Shown in pieces: positions 7,357 to 17,300 of a DNA stretch of 54,305 bases (positions within the stretch are counted from its first letter, which is position 1; each line of letters begins with the position of its first letter). The position numbers were made by a program, and so were the translations under genes. The notes under the pieces were generated by a model. That model did not search any database, had not been told where the DNA came from, and saw only the letters and a program-made list of their open reading frames with translations. Where the stretch lies: assembly GCF_900172355.1 (NCBI RefSeq), contig NZ_FWFZ01000025.1:1-54305 (forward strand), in the 5' to 3' direction. Origin of the DNA: Roseisalinus antarcticus. Its GTDB lineage: Bacteria; Pseudomonadota; Alphaproteobacteria; Rhodobacterales; Rhodobacteraceae.

Positions 7357-9496
7357 CGAAGCCCCGCAGGAACAGCCGCCGCAGCGCGTCCGCAAGCTGA
7401 AGCCCCAACGGGCGGGTGCCGTGATCGAGCCGGACATGGACCCGCCCGCCGAACCGCGAGGGGATGCCCTCGGGCAGGTCGGTCTCGAACTGGAACACCC
7501 GGGCCAGGCTGCGCCGGCCGGTCTCGTCGCGCGGATCGACCGGGAACGGCCCGCCGAAGGCGGTGCCCAGCACCGGCGAGGGCAGCTCGAAGGCGGCCGC
7601 CGGGATCTCGCGCAGGGGGCCGGCGTTCATGCTCACCGCGGGCCGGGTCGGCAGCCGGATCTCGGCGGCCCGCAGGTGCTGGCGCACGGTGTCGATGGCG
7701 CTCTGGCCGACGACAAAGCGCAGCCGCGGCGGTGTCGTGGGCAGGACATGGCCGATCTCCTCGCCCCGCGCCACATGGGCGCCGACAAGATCGCCCGCCG
7801 GCTTCAGCGGCTCGAACCGGCCGGTGGCGCGGGCCCGGATCTCCAGGTCCGAGAGCCGGTCGAGGGCGCGGGCCAGGTCCTCTTCGGCGGCGCGCAGCTC
7901 GATCCGGGTGATGGCGGCGGTCCGGGGCGCGGCGACCGCGTCGGCGGCAAGCCGCAGGCGCAGTTCGGCGGCATGGGCCTCGGCCACCTCGGCCTGGGCG
8001 GCGGCCACGGCGCTGTCGAGCCGGGCGATCAGCTGGCCCTCGGTCACCAGCGCGCCGGGGGCGACCGCCATCTCGGCCAGAAAGCCGGTGCCGTCGCTGC
8101 GCACCGCGGCCGAGGGCGGCAGCCAGACCACCCCTTGCGTCCGCGTGGCCCAGGGCGCGGGCAGCGCGAAAAGCAGGGCCAGGACCACGGCCCCCAGCGC
8201 GGCCGTGGTCAGGACCGCCCGCCCGCGCACCCTCTGCAGGCGGGGGCCGGTGGTCAGTGTCCAGAACGCCTTGGCCACGGGCTTCAGCAAGGCGTTGAAC
8301 AGCGACCAGGCCGCGAAGACCACCCCGAGGATGAAGAAGCGCGACACCAGAAAGGCCGCGATCGTCAGCGAAATCGCGATCCGGTAGACGAAGGCCGCGG
8401 GCGCGTAGAGCGCGAAGACGGTGGCCTCATAGCCGCTTGCCGGTTTGGGCACCACGTCGGGTGCGCGATAGGCCGTGGCCTGCCAGTGATCCGCCCACCA
8501 ATCGTTGGCGCGCTTGGCCAGGTTCGGGATGCCCAGCAGGTCCGACAGGATGAAATACCCGTCGAACCGCAACAGCGGGTTGCCGTTGACCAGCACGGTC
8601 GACACCCCGCCGATCAGCATCACGTTGAACAGCGCGGCCCGCGCGAGCCCCGGCTCCATGTCGCGCCAGAACAGGAAGGCCCCGGCCGCCAGCGCCGTTT
8701 CCACCATGATCCCCGCGGCGCTGACAAAGATCCGCTGGCCGCGCCCCGGCAGGGCACCGGCGGCGGTGATGTCGACGTAGGGCACCGGCATGAACACCAG
8801 GAACATCAGCCCGAAATCATGCACATCGACGCCATAGCGCTTGGCCACCCAGCCGTGCGCCAATTCGTGCAGCAGTTTGATCGGCACATAGATCGCCGCG
8901 ATCAGCGCAAGGTTTCCGGCCGACAGCACCTGGTCCGTCACCGCCGCCCGGATCGTGTCGAACTCGCGGATCACCCCGCTGAGCGCCCAGACCACCAGCG
9001 CAAGCCACAGCGCAACCCCCAACGGCCCCACCAGCCAACGGACCAGCGGCAGCGTGCGCGACAGCAGCGGGTCGGGATCGAACAGCGGCAGCCGGAACGA
9101 CAGCGGCCCCATCAGGTTCTGCTTGAACACCTGCCGGTCCTGCTTGCCGCGCCGCTCTGCCTGCTCGGCCACGTCGGGCGGCCGGTCGGTCGCGATCAGG
9201 TCGGCGCCGTGAAGCTGGCCCACCAGCGACATGACCTCGGACTGACCCGGCGCCTCGGGCCCAAGCTCTTCGGCAAGGTCGCTCCAGGCGTCGCCCAGGG
9301 TCCGGCGGCCGTCGAAGCGGTGGATCAGCGCGTAGGCATGGGGCGTCAGGCGGTGCGACTTGCCGGTCAGCGGGTCGGTCAGGACATAGGCCGGCCGCCC
9401 GGCAAAGCGCCGCCGCGCGATCGTCACCCCCTGCCCCAGCCGGGGCCGCAGGGACGCCACGCGATACCAGTGTTCAGAGAAGAACGGCTCGCTCAT
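7349..9496 (-). CDS. PqqD-like / M50 site-2-protease-like / lipoyl-domain membrane protein
   Basis: A 715-aa fusion. Residues about 35-105 (LTDPLTGKSHRLTPHAYALI...) look like a PqqD/RRE-type winged helix that recognises peptide leaders. A multi-helix membrane region follows with HELAHGW (His210, Glu211, His214) and NPLLRFDGY (306-314), the two zinc-binding motifs of M50 intramembrane metallopeptidases. The C-terminal third, after a last membrane helix near 420-450, is a HlyD-like part with a lipoyl half-motif (SDGTGFLAEMAVAPGALVTEG), a helical hairpin rich in Ala/Glu, and a beta-barrel-like end. The start at 9496 gives an ATGA overlap with the upstream HlyD stop; a start 15 bp earlier is also possible. 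Its position suggests it acts on, or exports, the giant protein (inference). Confidence 0.85.
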   Translation of the reverse strand: MSEPFFSEHWYRVASLRPRLGQGVTIARRRFAGRPAYVLTDPLTGKSHRLTPHAYALIHRFDGRRTLGDAWSDLAEELGPEAPGQSEVMSLVGQLHGADLIATDRPPDVAEQAERRGKQDRQVFKQNLMGPLSFRLPLFDPDPLLSRTLPLVRWLVGPLGVALWLALVVWALSGVIREFDTIRAAVTDQVLSAGNLALIAAIYVPIKLLHELAHGWVAKRYGVDVHDFGLMFLVFMPVPYVDITAAGALPGRGQRIFVSAAGIMVETALAAGAFLFWRDMEPGLARAALFNVMLIGGVSTVLVNGNPLLRFDGYFILSDLLGIPNLAKRANDWWADHWQATAYRAPDVVPKPASGYEATVFALYAPAAFVYRIAISLTIAAFLVSRFFILGVVFAAWSLFNALLKPVAKAFWTLTTGPRLQRVRGRAVLTTAALGAVVLALLFALPAPWATRTQGVVWLPPSAAVRSDGTGFLAEMAVAPGALVTEGQLIARLDSAVAAAQAEVAEAHAAELRLRLAADAVAAPRTAAITRIELRAAEEDLARALDRLSDLEIRARATGRFEPLKPAGDLVGAHVARGEEIGHVLPTTPPRLRFVVGQSAIDTVRQHLRAAEIRLPTRPAVSMNAGPLREIPAAAFELPSPVLGTAFGGPFPVDPRDETGRRSLARVFQFETDLPEGIPSRFGGRVHVRLDHGTRPLGLQLADALRRLFLRGFDV

Positions 9497-11352
9497 GGCA
9501 TCCAGCGCCAAATCGCAAGCTGCACCCAGTCGCGCAGCCGCCGGGTCCAGATATCGGCGAGGCTGCGCTGGCCGGCGTCGATCCGTGCGACCCCCTCCAT
9601 CCCGGGGCGCAGGCTCTCGGCCGGAGCAAGCAGCTCCGCGTTCGCGCGGAACAGGCGGCGGCCCTCCTCGATCCGCGCGACCGAGGTGACCGAGGTGATC
9701 TCGAACGGCAGCGCGGCGTCGGTCCGGGCGGTCAGCCGCAGGCTGCCGGTCTCCCCGGGGCGGACCAGGTCGAGGTCGCGTTCGTCGATCTCCAGCACCA
9801 CGCGGTAGGACTCGAGCGGCGCGATGCCGAACACCTCCTCGCCCTCGCTGATGGGGGCGCCGATGCGCTGGCTGATGTCGCCGGAGATGACGATGCCGTC
9901 GATCGGGGCCCGCACCTCGGCGCGGGCCAGCCGCGCCTCGGCCAGCGCCAGTTGCGCCGCGCCCTGGCGCCGCTGCGCCTGCAACAGCACCGCCTCGCCG
10001 CGCTCGCCGTCAGAGACCGCGCGCCGCTCCTCCTGGGCCAGCTGGTCGAGGTCGCTGCGCCATTTCGCGGCCTCCAGCTCCAGCTCGCGGTCGTCGAGCT
10101 TGAACAACAGGTCGCCCTCGGCCACACGGGCGCCGGCCTGGGTGCCGGCCTCGGCGATGATCCCGTCGAACGGGGCCACGGCAGCGATCTGCCGGCTGCC
10201 CTCCAGCGTGGCGTCCGACACCAGGCGCAGCGGCTTGTGGATCGCGAAGGGCAGCGCGGCCAGCACGACAAGGCACAGCGCGGCCAACCGGTAGGACGGC
10301 CGGTGCCGCCCGAACAGCGCCACCAGCCCGCTTTGCGCCAAGTCCACCGCCCGCCCCGCGATCCAGCTTTGCTGGCGGCGCTTGAGCTCGATCACCGGAC
10401 CCAGGAGCGCGGCCAACGCGGCCAGGCGGCGGAGCGTGTCGGGCGGGATGCCATCGGCCGAGGCGCCCTCGGCGGTGATCGCGCCCACCGGCAGGTCGTC
10501 GTCGAACAGCACCACGGTCGCCACGGCGGCGGCCCCGGTCTCTTGCTGGTAGGCGCGATGGGCGACGGCGATGCGCTGGCTGTCCTCGCCCGCCGGCAGG
10601 GCGACGGTCGCGCCCTGGTCCAGCGCCTCCTCCATCGCCTCGCCCAGACGCCGGATCGTGGCGGAGCGGCGCCGGAACCATGCCTTGCCCGAGACCGCCT
10701 CGGCCCTGACCGGCGCGCCCCGGCGCGGCCGTCCGCGCACAAGGCCCAGCGACACGCGGGTCAGCGCCGGATCCTCGGCCAGCGCGTTCACCGCGACCTG
10801 CGCCGCGGCCGGGGCCCGCCGCTCTGCGCCGACACTGGCGAAGATGTCCATGGCGCGCAGGCTGGCGGCATGTTCCGAGGCGGTCTCCTCGGCGCGTTGC
10901 TCCATGAACCGCCGCTCCAGCCAGCCGAGCGCCCAGACGATACGCTGGCGCTGCCGCAGAGTGACACCGGCGCCGGGCGTGCCGAATTGCAGCGCGACGA
11001 AGGCCGGCATGCCGCCCGCCACCGTGACCGGCACCGCGATCAGCACGGCCCCGCCGTCATCCTGGCCCTGGGCGGGCGACCGGGTCTCCAGAACCTCGCG
11101 GGCCACGGGTTCCAGCGCGGTCAGGTCGCCGCGGCCGTCGGGGTGGACAGCGGCCGGGGCGAAGTCGCCGGCCTGCCGGTCCTCGACGAACACGGCGATC
11201 AGGCGGACATCGGCCAGGTCCTCGGCGAGCATGGCCAGCCACGCTGACAGGAACGCCGCCGCATCGGGCGATTCCAGGTCCGAGATGTCCTGCAACGGGT
11301 CGGACTGGCCGGTCCGCCGGCTCTCGGCACGGCTCACTGTCTCGTGCTGCAT
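9493..11352 (-). CDS. HlyD-type periplasmic adaptor with N-terminal GAF-like domains
   Basis: A 619-aa protein. Residues about 30-150 and 175-325 look like two GAF-like domains (FVALQFGTPGAGVTLRQRQR and VVLFDDDLPVGAITAEG are typical strand/helix patterns), predicted cytoplasmic. One membrane helix lies at about 354-371 (YRLAALCLVVLAALPFAI). The periplasmic part is membrane-fusion-protein-like: lipoyl half-motifs VAPFDGIIAEAGTQAGARVAEG and VRAPIDGIVISGDIS, a helical hairpin between them, and a beta-barrel domain. It starts 22 bp after the giant gene and its stop overlaps the M50 gene. No Shine-Dalgarno is obvious, so translation may depend on coupling. HlyD proteins with large GAF-containing cytoplasmic parts are unusual. 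Confidence 0.85.
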   Translation of the reverse strand: MQHETVSRAESRRTGQSDPLQDISDLESPDAAAFLSAWLAMLAEDLADVRLIAVFVEDRQAGDFAPAAVHPDGRGDLTALEPVAREVLETRSPAQGQDDGGAVLIAVPVTVAGGMPAFVALQFGTPGAGVTLRQRQRIVWALGWLERRFMEQRAEETASEHAASLRAMDIFASVGAERRAPAAAQVAVNALAEDPALTRVSLGLVRGRPRRGAPVRAEAVSGKAWFRRRSATIRRLGEAMEEALDQGATVALPAGEDSQRIAVAHRAYQQETGAAAVATVVLFDDDLPVGAITAEGASADGIPPDTLRRLAALAALLGPVIELKRRQQSWIAGRAVDLAQSGLVALFGRHRPSYRLAALCLVVLAALPFAIHKPLRLVSDATLEGSRQIAAVAPFDGIIAEAGTQAGARVAEGDLLFKLDDRELELEAAKWRSDLDQLAQEERRAVSDGERGEAVLLQAQRRQGAAQLALAEARLARAEVRAPIDGIVISGDISQRIGAPISEGEEVFGIAPLESYRVVLEIDERDLDLVRPGETGSLRLTARTDAALPFEITSVTSVARIEEGRRLFRANAELLAPAESLRPGMEGVARIDAGQRSLADIWTRRLRDWVQLAIWRWMP

Positions 11353-11374
11353 GATGCGTCAGTCTAGTCCAGCC

Positions 11375-14300
11375 CTAGCGACGGAACAAGCGCAGGCCGG
11401 GTGTGCCGCCCCCGCCCCGCGGCTTGCGGTCGGCGATGAAATCCTTGCGCCAGCTGCCCTTGCCGGCCGCGCCCCCGCCAAGGGCCAGCAGCGTCGGCGC
11501 GATCGTGTCCAGCACCAGCGAGGGCGCCTCGGCGGCGGACACGGGCGCTGTGACCGAGGCTGCCACGGGGGCTGTCCCCGGGCCGGCCGCCACGGGGCCG
11601 GGCCGGGCCGTGGCGACGATACGGCTGTCGCCCGCGGGCATCGCGTCGGCCCCCAGGCGCAGGCCGAGGCGGGCGATCTCGCCCGGCCCGTCGGGCAGCG
11701 GATAGGGGCTGTCGATCTTCAGTGTCAGGCCGTCGGGCGAGGGGCTGGCGGCAAGCGTCGCACCCGGCGGCAGGGCGGCCCCGGGCAGAACCTCGGCGGT
11801 CAGCCCCGTCGGCAGCCGTATCTCGACCTCGGCGCTGCGCAGACCGCCCAGGTTGCGGGCCATGACCGGCACCTCGCGCGGTGCGGCGGCGCGGGCCTCC
11901 TCGACCTGGATTTCGAAGCTGGTCCGGTAGTCGCCGCCGGCCACGCGGTCGCGGTCGCCGTCCAGGGCGCAGCCGAAGATGTCGGCGAAGGCCGCCTGCC
12001 CCGACCGCAGCGTCAGCCGGTAGCTGCCGAGGGCCAGCGGCGCCGCGTCCGGCACGAAGCGCAGGCGCCGGGCGTCGTCCGCAAAGGAGAACGTGCCGGG
12101 CACCGGCGCACCATCCGGGCCGATCAGCGCGGCATCGGCGAACCTGCCCGCGTCCAGCTCGACCCGCAAGGGGTCCACGGCGCGGCTGAACACCACCTCC
12201 AGCACGCGGCGGTCGGCCGAAAGGCTGCGGACAAAGACCGGATCGGTATCGCCCACCTGCACCACGAGCACCGTCGTATAGGTCCCGTCGGCCATCCGCA
12301 GCGTCACGCGGATGCGATAGAGGCCCGGGGCGTCGAACACCTTCTCCGGCAGGGCCGCCTCGGTTCCCTCGTCGCGTGTCCCGTCGCCCCAGTCGATGCG
12401 CCAGCCCAGAAGCTCGTCGAGCGCACCCGGCTCTGCGTCCGACAGGCGCAGGCGCAGCGGGTCGTCGGGCGCCGTCAGGGCGCGCAGCGAGATCACGGCA
12501 TCGCCCAGCCGACGCTCCAGCTCCGGGCTGCAGACCGGCGCACCGGGCAGACTCTCGCCGCTGGCCGCGCCGATGGCGAGGTTCGACGGCGCGTTCAGCG
12601 CAAAGGGGTCCGAGGGCAGCCCGCTGGCGATGGCGCCGCCCCTGGCCGCGGTCGTGCCGCCGCTGGCCGGGCCCGCGCCGGTGCCCGCCGGGGCGGATCC
12701 CGCGCCGGCCCGCATCGCCGCGCCCGATCCGGCTGCACCGCCCCGTCCGGCAGTCCTGCCCGGGTCGGCTGCTGTGCCCGGGCCGGCTGTCCCGCCCTGG
12801 CCGAGGTCTTGCGGTGCCTCGGCCGGGGTGGTCGGCGTGGTGACAGGCTCGTCGGGGCCGGGCTGTCCGCCACCGGGCGCGGCCGCGCCGTCGTCGGTGC
12901 GGGGGCTTTCGCCGCCCACCGGCACGTCGGTCCCGTCGGACGGCGAGAGCGTATCGCCCCCCGTGCCGCCGACCGCGCTGTCCGACCCGGCTCCGCCCTG
13001 CAGGGAGCTATCGGTGCCGCCGCCGGCGTCCCCGGTCTGCGTCCCGCCGGTGGTCGTGCCGCCGCCCCCGGTGTTGCCACCGGTGCTGCCGCCACCGGTG
13101 CTGCCGCCTCCGGTGCTGCCGCCGCCAGTGCTGCCGCCTCCGGTGCTGCCGCCGGTGCCACCTCCGGTGCTGCCGCCCGTTCCGCCCCCGATGCTGCCGC
13201 CCCCGGTGCTGCCGCCCGAACCTCCCCCGGTGCCACCCGTTCCGCCACCACCGGTCTGATCCGGCGTGACCTCGATTGTCGCGGTCGCGCTGGGGGAAAA
13301 GGCGATCCCGTCGCCCACCCGGTAGTCGAAGCTGGCCGTGCCGGACATGTCCTGCGCCGGGGTGAATGTGATCGTGCCATCCGCGTTCAGCACCGCCGCG
13401 CCCTGCGCCGGTTGCCGGGTGATCTCGATCACAAGGGGGTCGCCGTCGGGGTCGCTGTCATTGGCCAGCACATCGAGGATCACCGCGTTGCCCTCGTCGG
13501 TCCGCGCGGTGTCGTCCCGGGCGACCGGCGCACCGTTCGTCAGATCCAGCGCGATGTCATCGACCGTCACCCGGCTGCCACGGCTGCCGAAAGACAGAAG
13601 GTCGAACCCGATCTGCACCGCGGCCCCGCCGCCCAACGCCGCCAGCGACAGGCTGATCGTCACCGGCCCGGACATGTCCGCCAGCGTCCCGCCGCTGGCC
13701 GCGACCCCCGAGACGGTGACGCCGGGGCCGAAGTAGACCGTGCCATCCCGCTGGATCGAGACCAGCGCATCGGTGCCGCCAAGATCGTCCAGGCGGCGCA
13801 GCGCGGAGCCGGTCGCGGGATCGGTCAGGGCGATCTCGAACGCATCCGGGGCCCGGGCGGGATCGCCCTGCAACACGATGTCCGACAGGGTGAGAGTCAG
13901 CCGCGTCGCGCCCGCCGGCAGGGTGAAGGCCTGGGCCAGGCTGCTGATCGTGCCGTCCCCGACCTCGCGCAGCACGGCGCCGCCGCCCTCGGCCGCCACG
14001 TCGCCGGCGGTGGCCCAGCCGGTCAGCCCGCCGGAGAAGTCGCCGTTCGAGACGTCCACGCCCTGCGGTGCGACGCGCAGCGCATGGCGCGCCGCGGCAA
14101 GGGCGCCCGCCGGTCCCGGGATCGCCGCCACGGCCGCCGCATCCGGCGCGAGCCGCTCACCCGGCCGCAGCGTGCCCCGCATGATCGCCGGGCCGTCCTC
14201 GCCCGCCGCCAGGTCCGACAGGCCGAGCGCATGGCCCGCCTCGTGCATCAGCACCGACAGCGCGTCCATCCGGCCGAGCGCCGCACCGTTCAGCGCGACC

Positions 14301-17300
14301 CGGGCGCCGTCGATCCGGGCGCCGGCGAATTCCACGTCTTGGGCCGGGGTTTCGTCCACGAACCAGCCGTGGCCCGCGGCATCCCGGTCCAGCGTGATCC
14401 GGCCATTGTCGTAGAGCGCGACGAGCGAGCCCGCGAGATCGGCGACCTCGACCTCGAGCGCCGCAAGCGTCTCGATCCGGCCCCGGCCCTCGACCCCGGC
14501 GCCCGACCAGGCCGCGACGGCAGCCGCCAGCAGCCGCCGCGCGTCGCTGTCCGACAGCGACCCGGGCGCGGCCGGTGCCGCCGCGGGCATCGCCTGCGCC
14601 GGGCTGCCCGCGTCGGGTTTCTGCGCCGCCAGCTTGATCTCGTCGAGCAGATAGACCTGGCTGATCGTCTGGGTCTCGGGCGAGACCTCCTCGGCGCTTC
14701 GGGCGATGAAGGCGCGGGCATCGGCAAGATCCGGCGCGCTGCCATCGGGAGAGATCGCGAAATCCCAGCTGTCGTCGTCGAGCTTGTCGTTGGACAGGAT
14801 GATCTTGACCATCTGGCCCTTGATGCCCTGCGGGATCTCGACCGCGTGGACCTTGGACGCGAACACCCCCGTGGGCAGCGTCACCCGCGCGTGATGCAGC
14901 ACGCCCGCACTGTCGGGGCCGGTGACACTGGCCTCGTCCACCTCGGGGCTGACGAAATAGACATCGACGCCGGCGTCCTCGGTCAGACCGAGGGGCGAGG
15001 TGGTCTCGAAGGTCAGGTAGTTGGCGCCCGTCTCGGGCAGCCAGAACCGGTTGTGCGCGATCCGGTCGAACTGGGCCACCCGGTCGATCACCTTGTCGAG
15101 CAGGGTGTTGATCGGATCGCTGAGCCCCAGCAGGTCCAGCGCCGGGTTGTCCGGGCCGCGGGCCGCGCCGACCAGCAGTTTCAGCACCTCCTGCCCGCCC
15201 ATCAGCAGCGCGTAATCCGAGGTCAGGACGTCCTTGAAGGTCCGCTCGAACATCGCGGTCAGACCCTTCTGGACATAGGACTGGGCCGCCTGGATCCCGA
15301 CCGGGTTCACCGTGCCGCTGGAATCCACCTCCAACAGCTTGTCGAGGGTGATCGTCTTGGTCGGATCGACATAATCGGGCAGCGTGATGTTCTTGATGAT
15401 CTGGTCCTGGATCAGCGTGTCGCTGAGGAACGTATCGAGCTGCTTGATCAGTGCGGTGATCTGGCTCGCCCGCTTGGAGGTCGCGGTGTTCTCGTCGGAA
15501 AGCTCCAGCAGGAAGGACTTGTAGGCCGCCGAGGAGGTGTCGGACAGGTCCTGTTCCAGCTCGCTGGTCAGTTGCGAGATCATCAGCTTCTTGATCGCCG
15601 CGTCGACCAGCTTGCCGCCGAAATAGTCGAAGACCTTGCCCAGCACCTCCTTCACGATGTCGGCGGGGTTCGTCTCCATCACGAAGAGGCCGGCGAGGTC
15701 GGTGGTGAAGTCGTAGCCCTCCAGCTCCAGCCCGAAATCGAAACCGCCGCCGCCGTGGAAGGACCAGCCCGGAAGCTCGTAGGAATACGGGAACCGCCCG
15801 AAGGCACTGGCCGAGCGTTTCAGCACCTCGGAGGTCTTGGTGTATTCCGTCTCGGCGGATGCGAGATCTCTGGAGGCCTCGAGGAAGGCGTCGGTGTCCT
15901 TGTTGGCCGCGGCCAGCTCCTTGCGGGCCTTGGCCAGCTTGATCTTCTCGGTCTGCTTGGCGAGGAAATCCTCGATCTTGAGCTTGCTCAGCAGCATGTT
16001 GGCCAGCGATTGCCGGGTGCCATGCTCGAAATTGCCGTTGAAGACGGTCGGCACCGCGACCCCGGGGATCTTGGTCACCTCGGTGTTGTCGTGGCTGGCG
16101 GGATAGGTGCGCACGCTGTTGGGGGTCTTCGGCCGGTAGATGTCGCCACCGCCCGACCAGGAATAGAACCAGCCCTCGCCCACGCCTTCGCGGATGACGC
16201 CCGGCGGCGACGAGATCGTCGAGTCGTCCGCCGCCTTGCGCCCGGCGGTGATCTTCGCCGCGTCGCCCAGCCACTGCGGCCGCGCCACGTACCAGCCGCC
16301 CTGGTCGTAGGTCTCGGCATCCTCGAACACGGTGCCCAGCACCTCGACCGGCTGGCCAACCTGGCGGTGCGAGCGCCAGAGCGTGTAGCCGTTGAACGTG
16401 TCCGCTGTGGTATAGATCGTGCCGGCATACCAGGCCAGCGCCCGTTCGGAGGGACCGCCCACGCCGGTATCGAAGGTCAGCGACTGGCTGGACAGGAACG
16501 GCACGTCGATGGGCAGGCTCACCCCCTTGAGGAAGGCGAAATCGTCCTGGCCGAAGCCGGTCGCGTATTTGCTCAGATCGACATCCACGTTGGCCGTGTC
16601 CGCCAGCGAGCGCCCGTTGGCCGACAGGGTGAAGAGCCGCCCGGCAAGCCCCGTCTTGGCGGTCGCGGCGGTCTGGTAGTAATTGTCGGCAAAGCGCACG
16701 TTGTCCCAGCGCTTGACGTCGGGATCCTTGAAATCGTTCCAGTCGATCGTCGAGATCTTCACGCCGAGCGCGTCGGAGATCGTGATGATCTTCTCCAGCG
16801 CCTTCGACAATGCGCGCTGCTTGAACAACAGCGCGGCCCCGCCCGCGGCGCCCGCCGCGTTGCCGCTGGCGCCCGACAGGATCGTGCCCGCCGCCGTGAT
16901 GACCGAGATCAGGTCGTTGATGTCCTTGCCGGTGGTGACAATGGACTTGAGCGGGATCTTCAGGCTTTCCTGCGACTGATCGAACGGGTCGATCGTGGTC
17001 ATCTGGATGTCGGTCTTGCCCGGCAGATGCGTGGCCAGGCGCTGGATCATCTCGCTGTTGACCACGGCGCCGCGATTGTAGCCGATGAAGTGGAACGGCG
17101 CGTCGTCCAGCGCGCCCCCGGTCCCCTCGTTCAGGTTCATCAGCGCCGCGAACATCGCGTCGGCCGCGGCCTCGGCAAAGCCGGTGTCGGTGATGTCGGC
17201 CTCCTTGGCCCAATCCGCCAGCAGGACCAGCGGCTTGCCGGCGCCGATCGCGGCCAGGTTGGTCGCCCCGGTCTCTCGGTCGACGAACTTGCCGCTGGCC

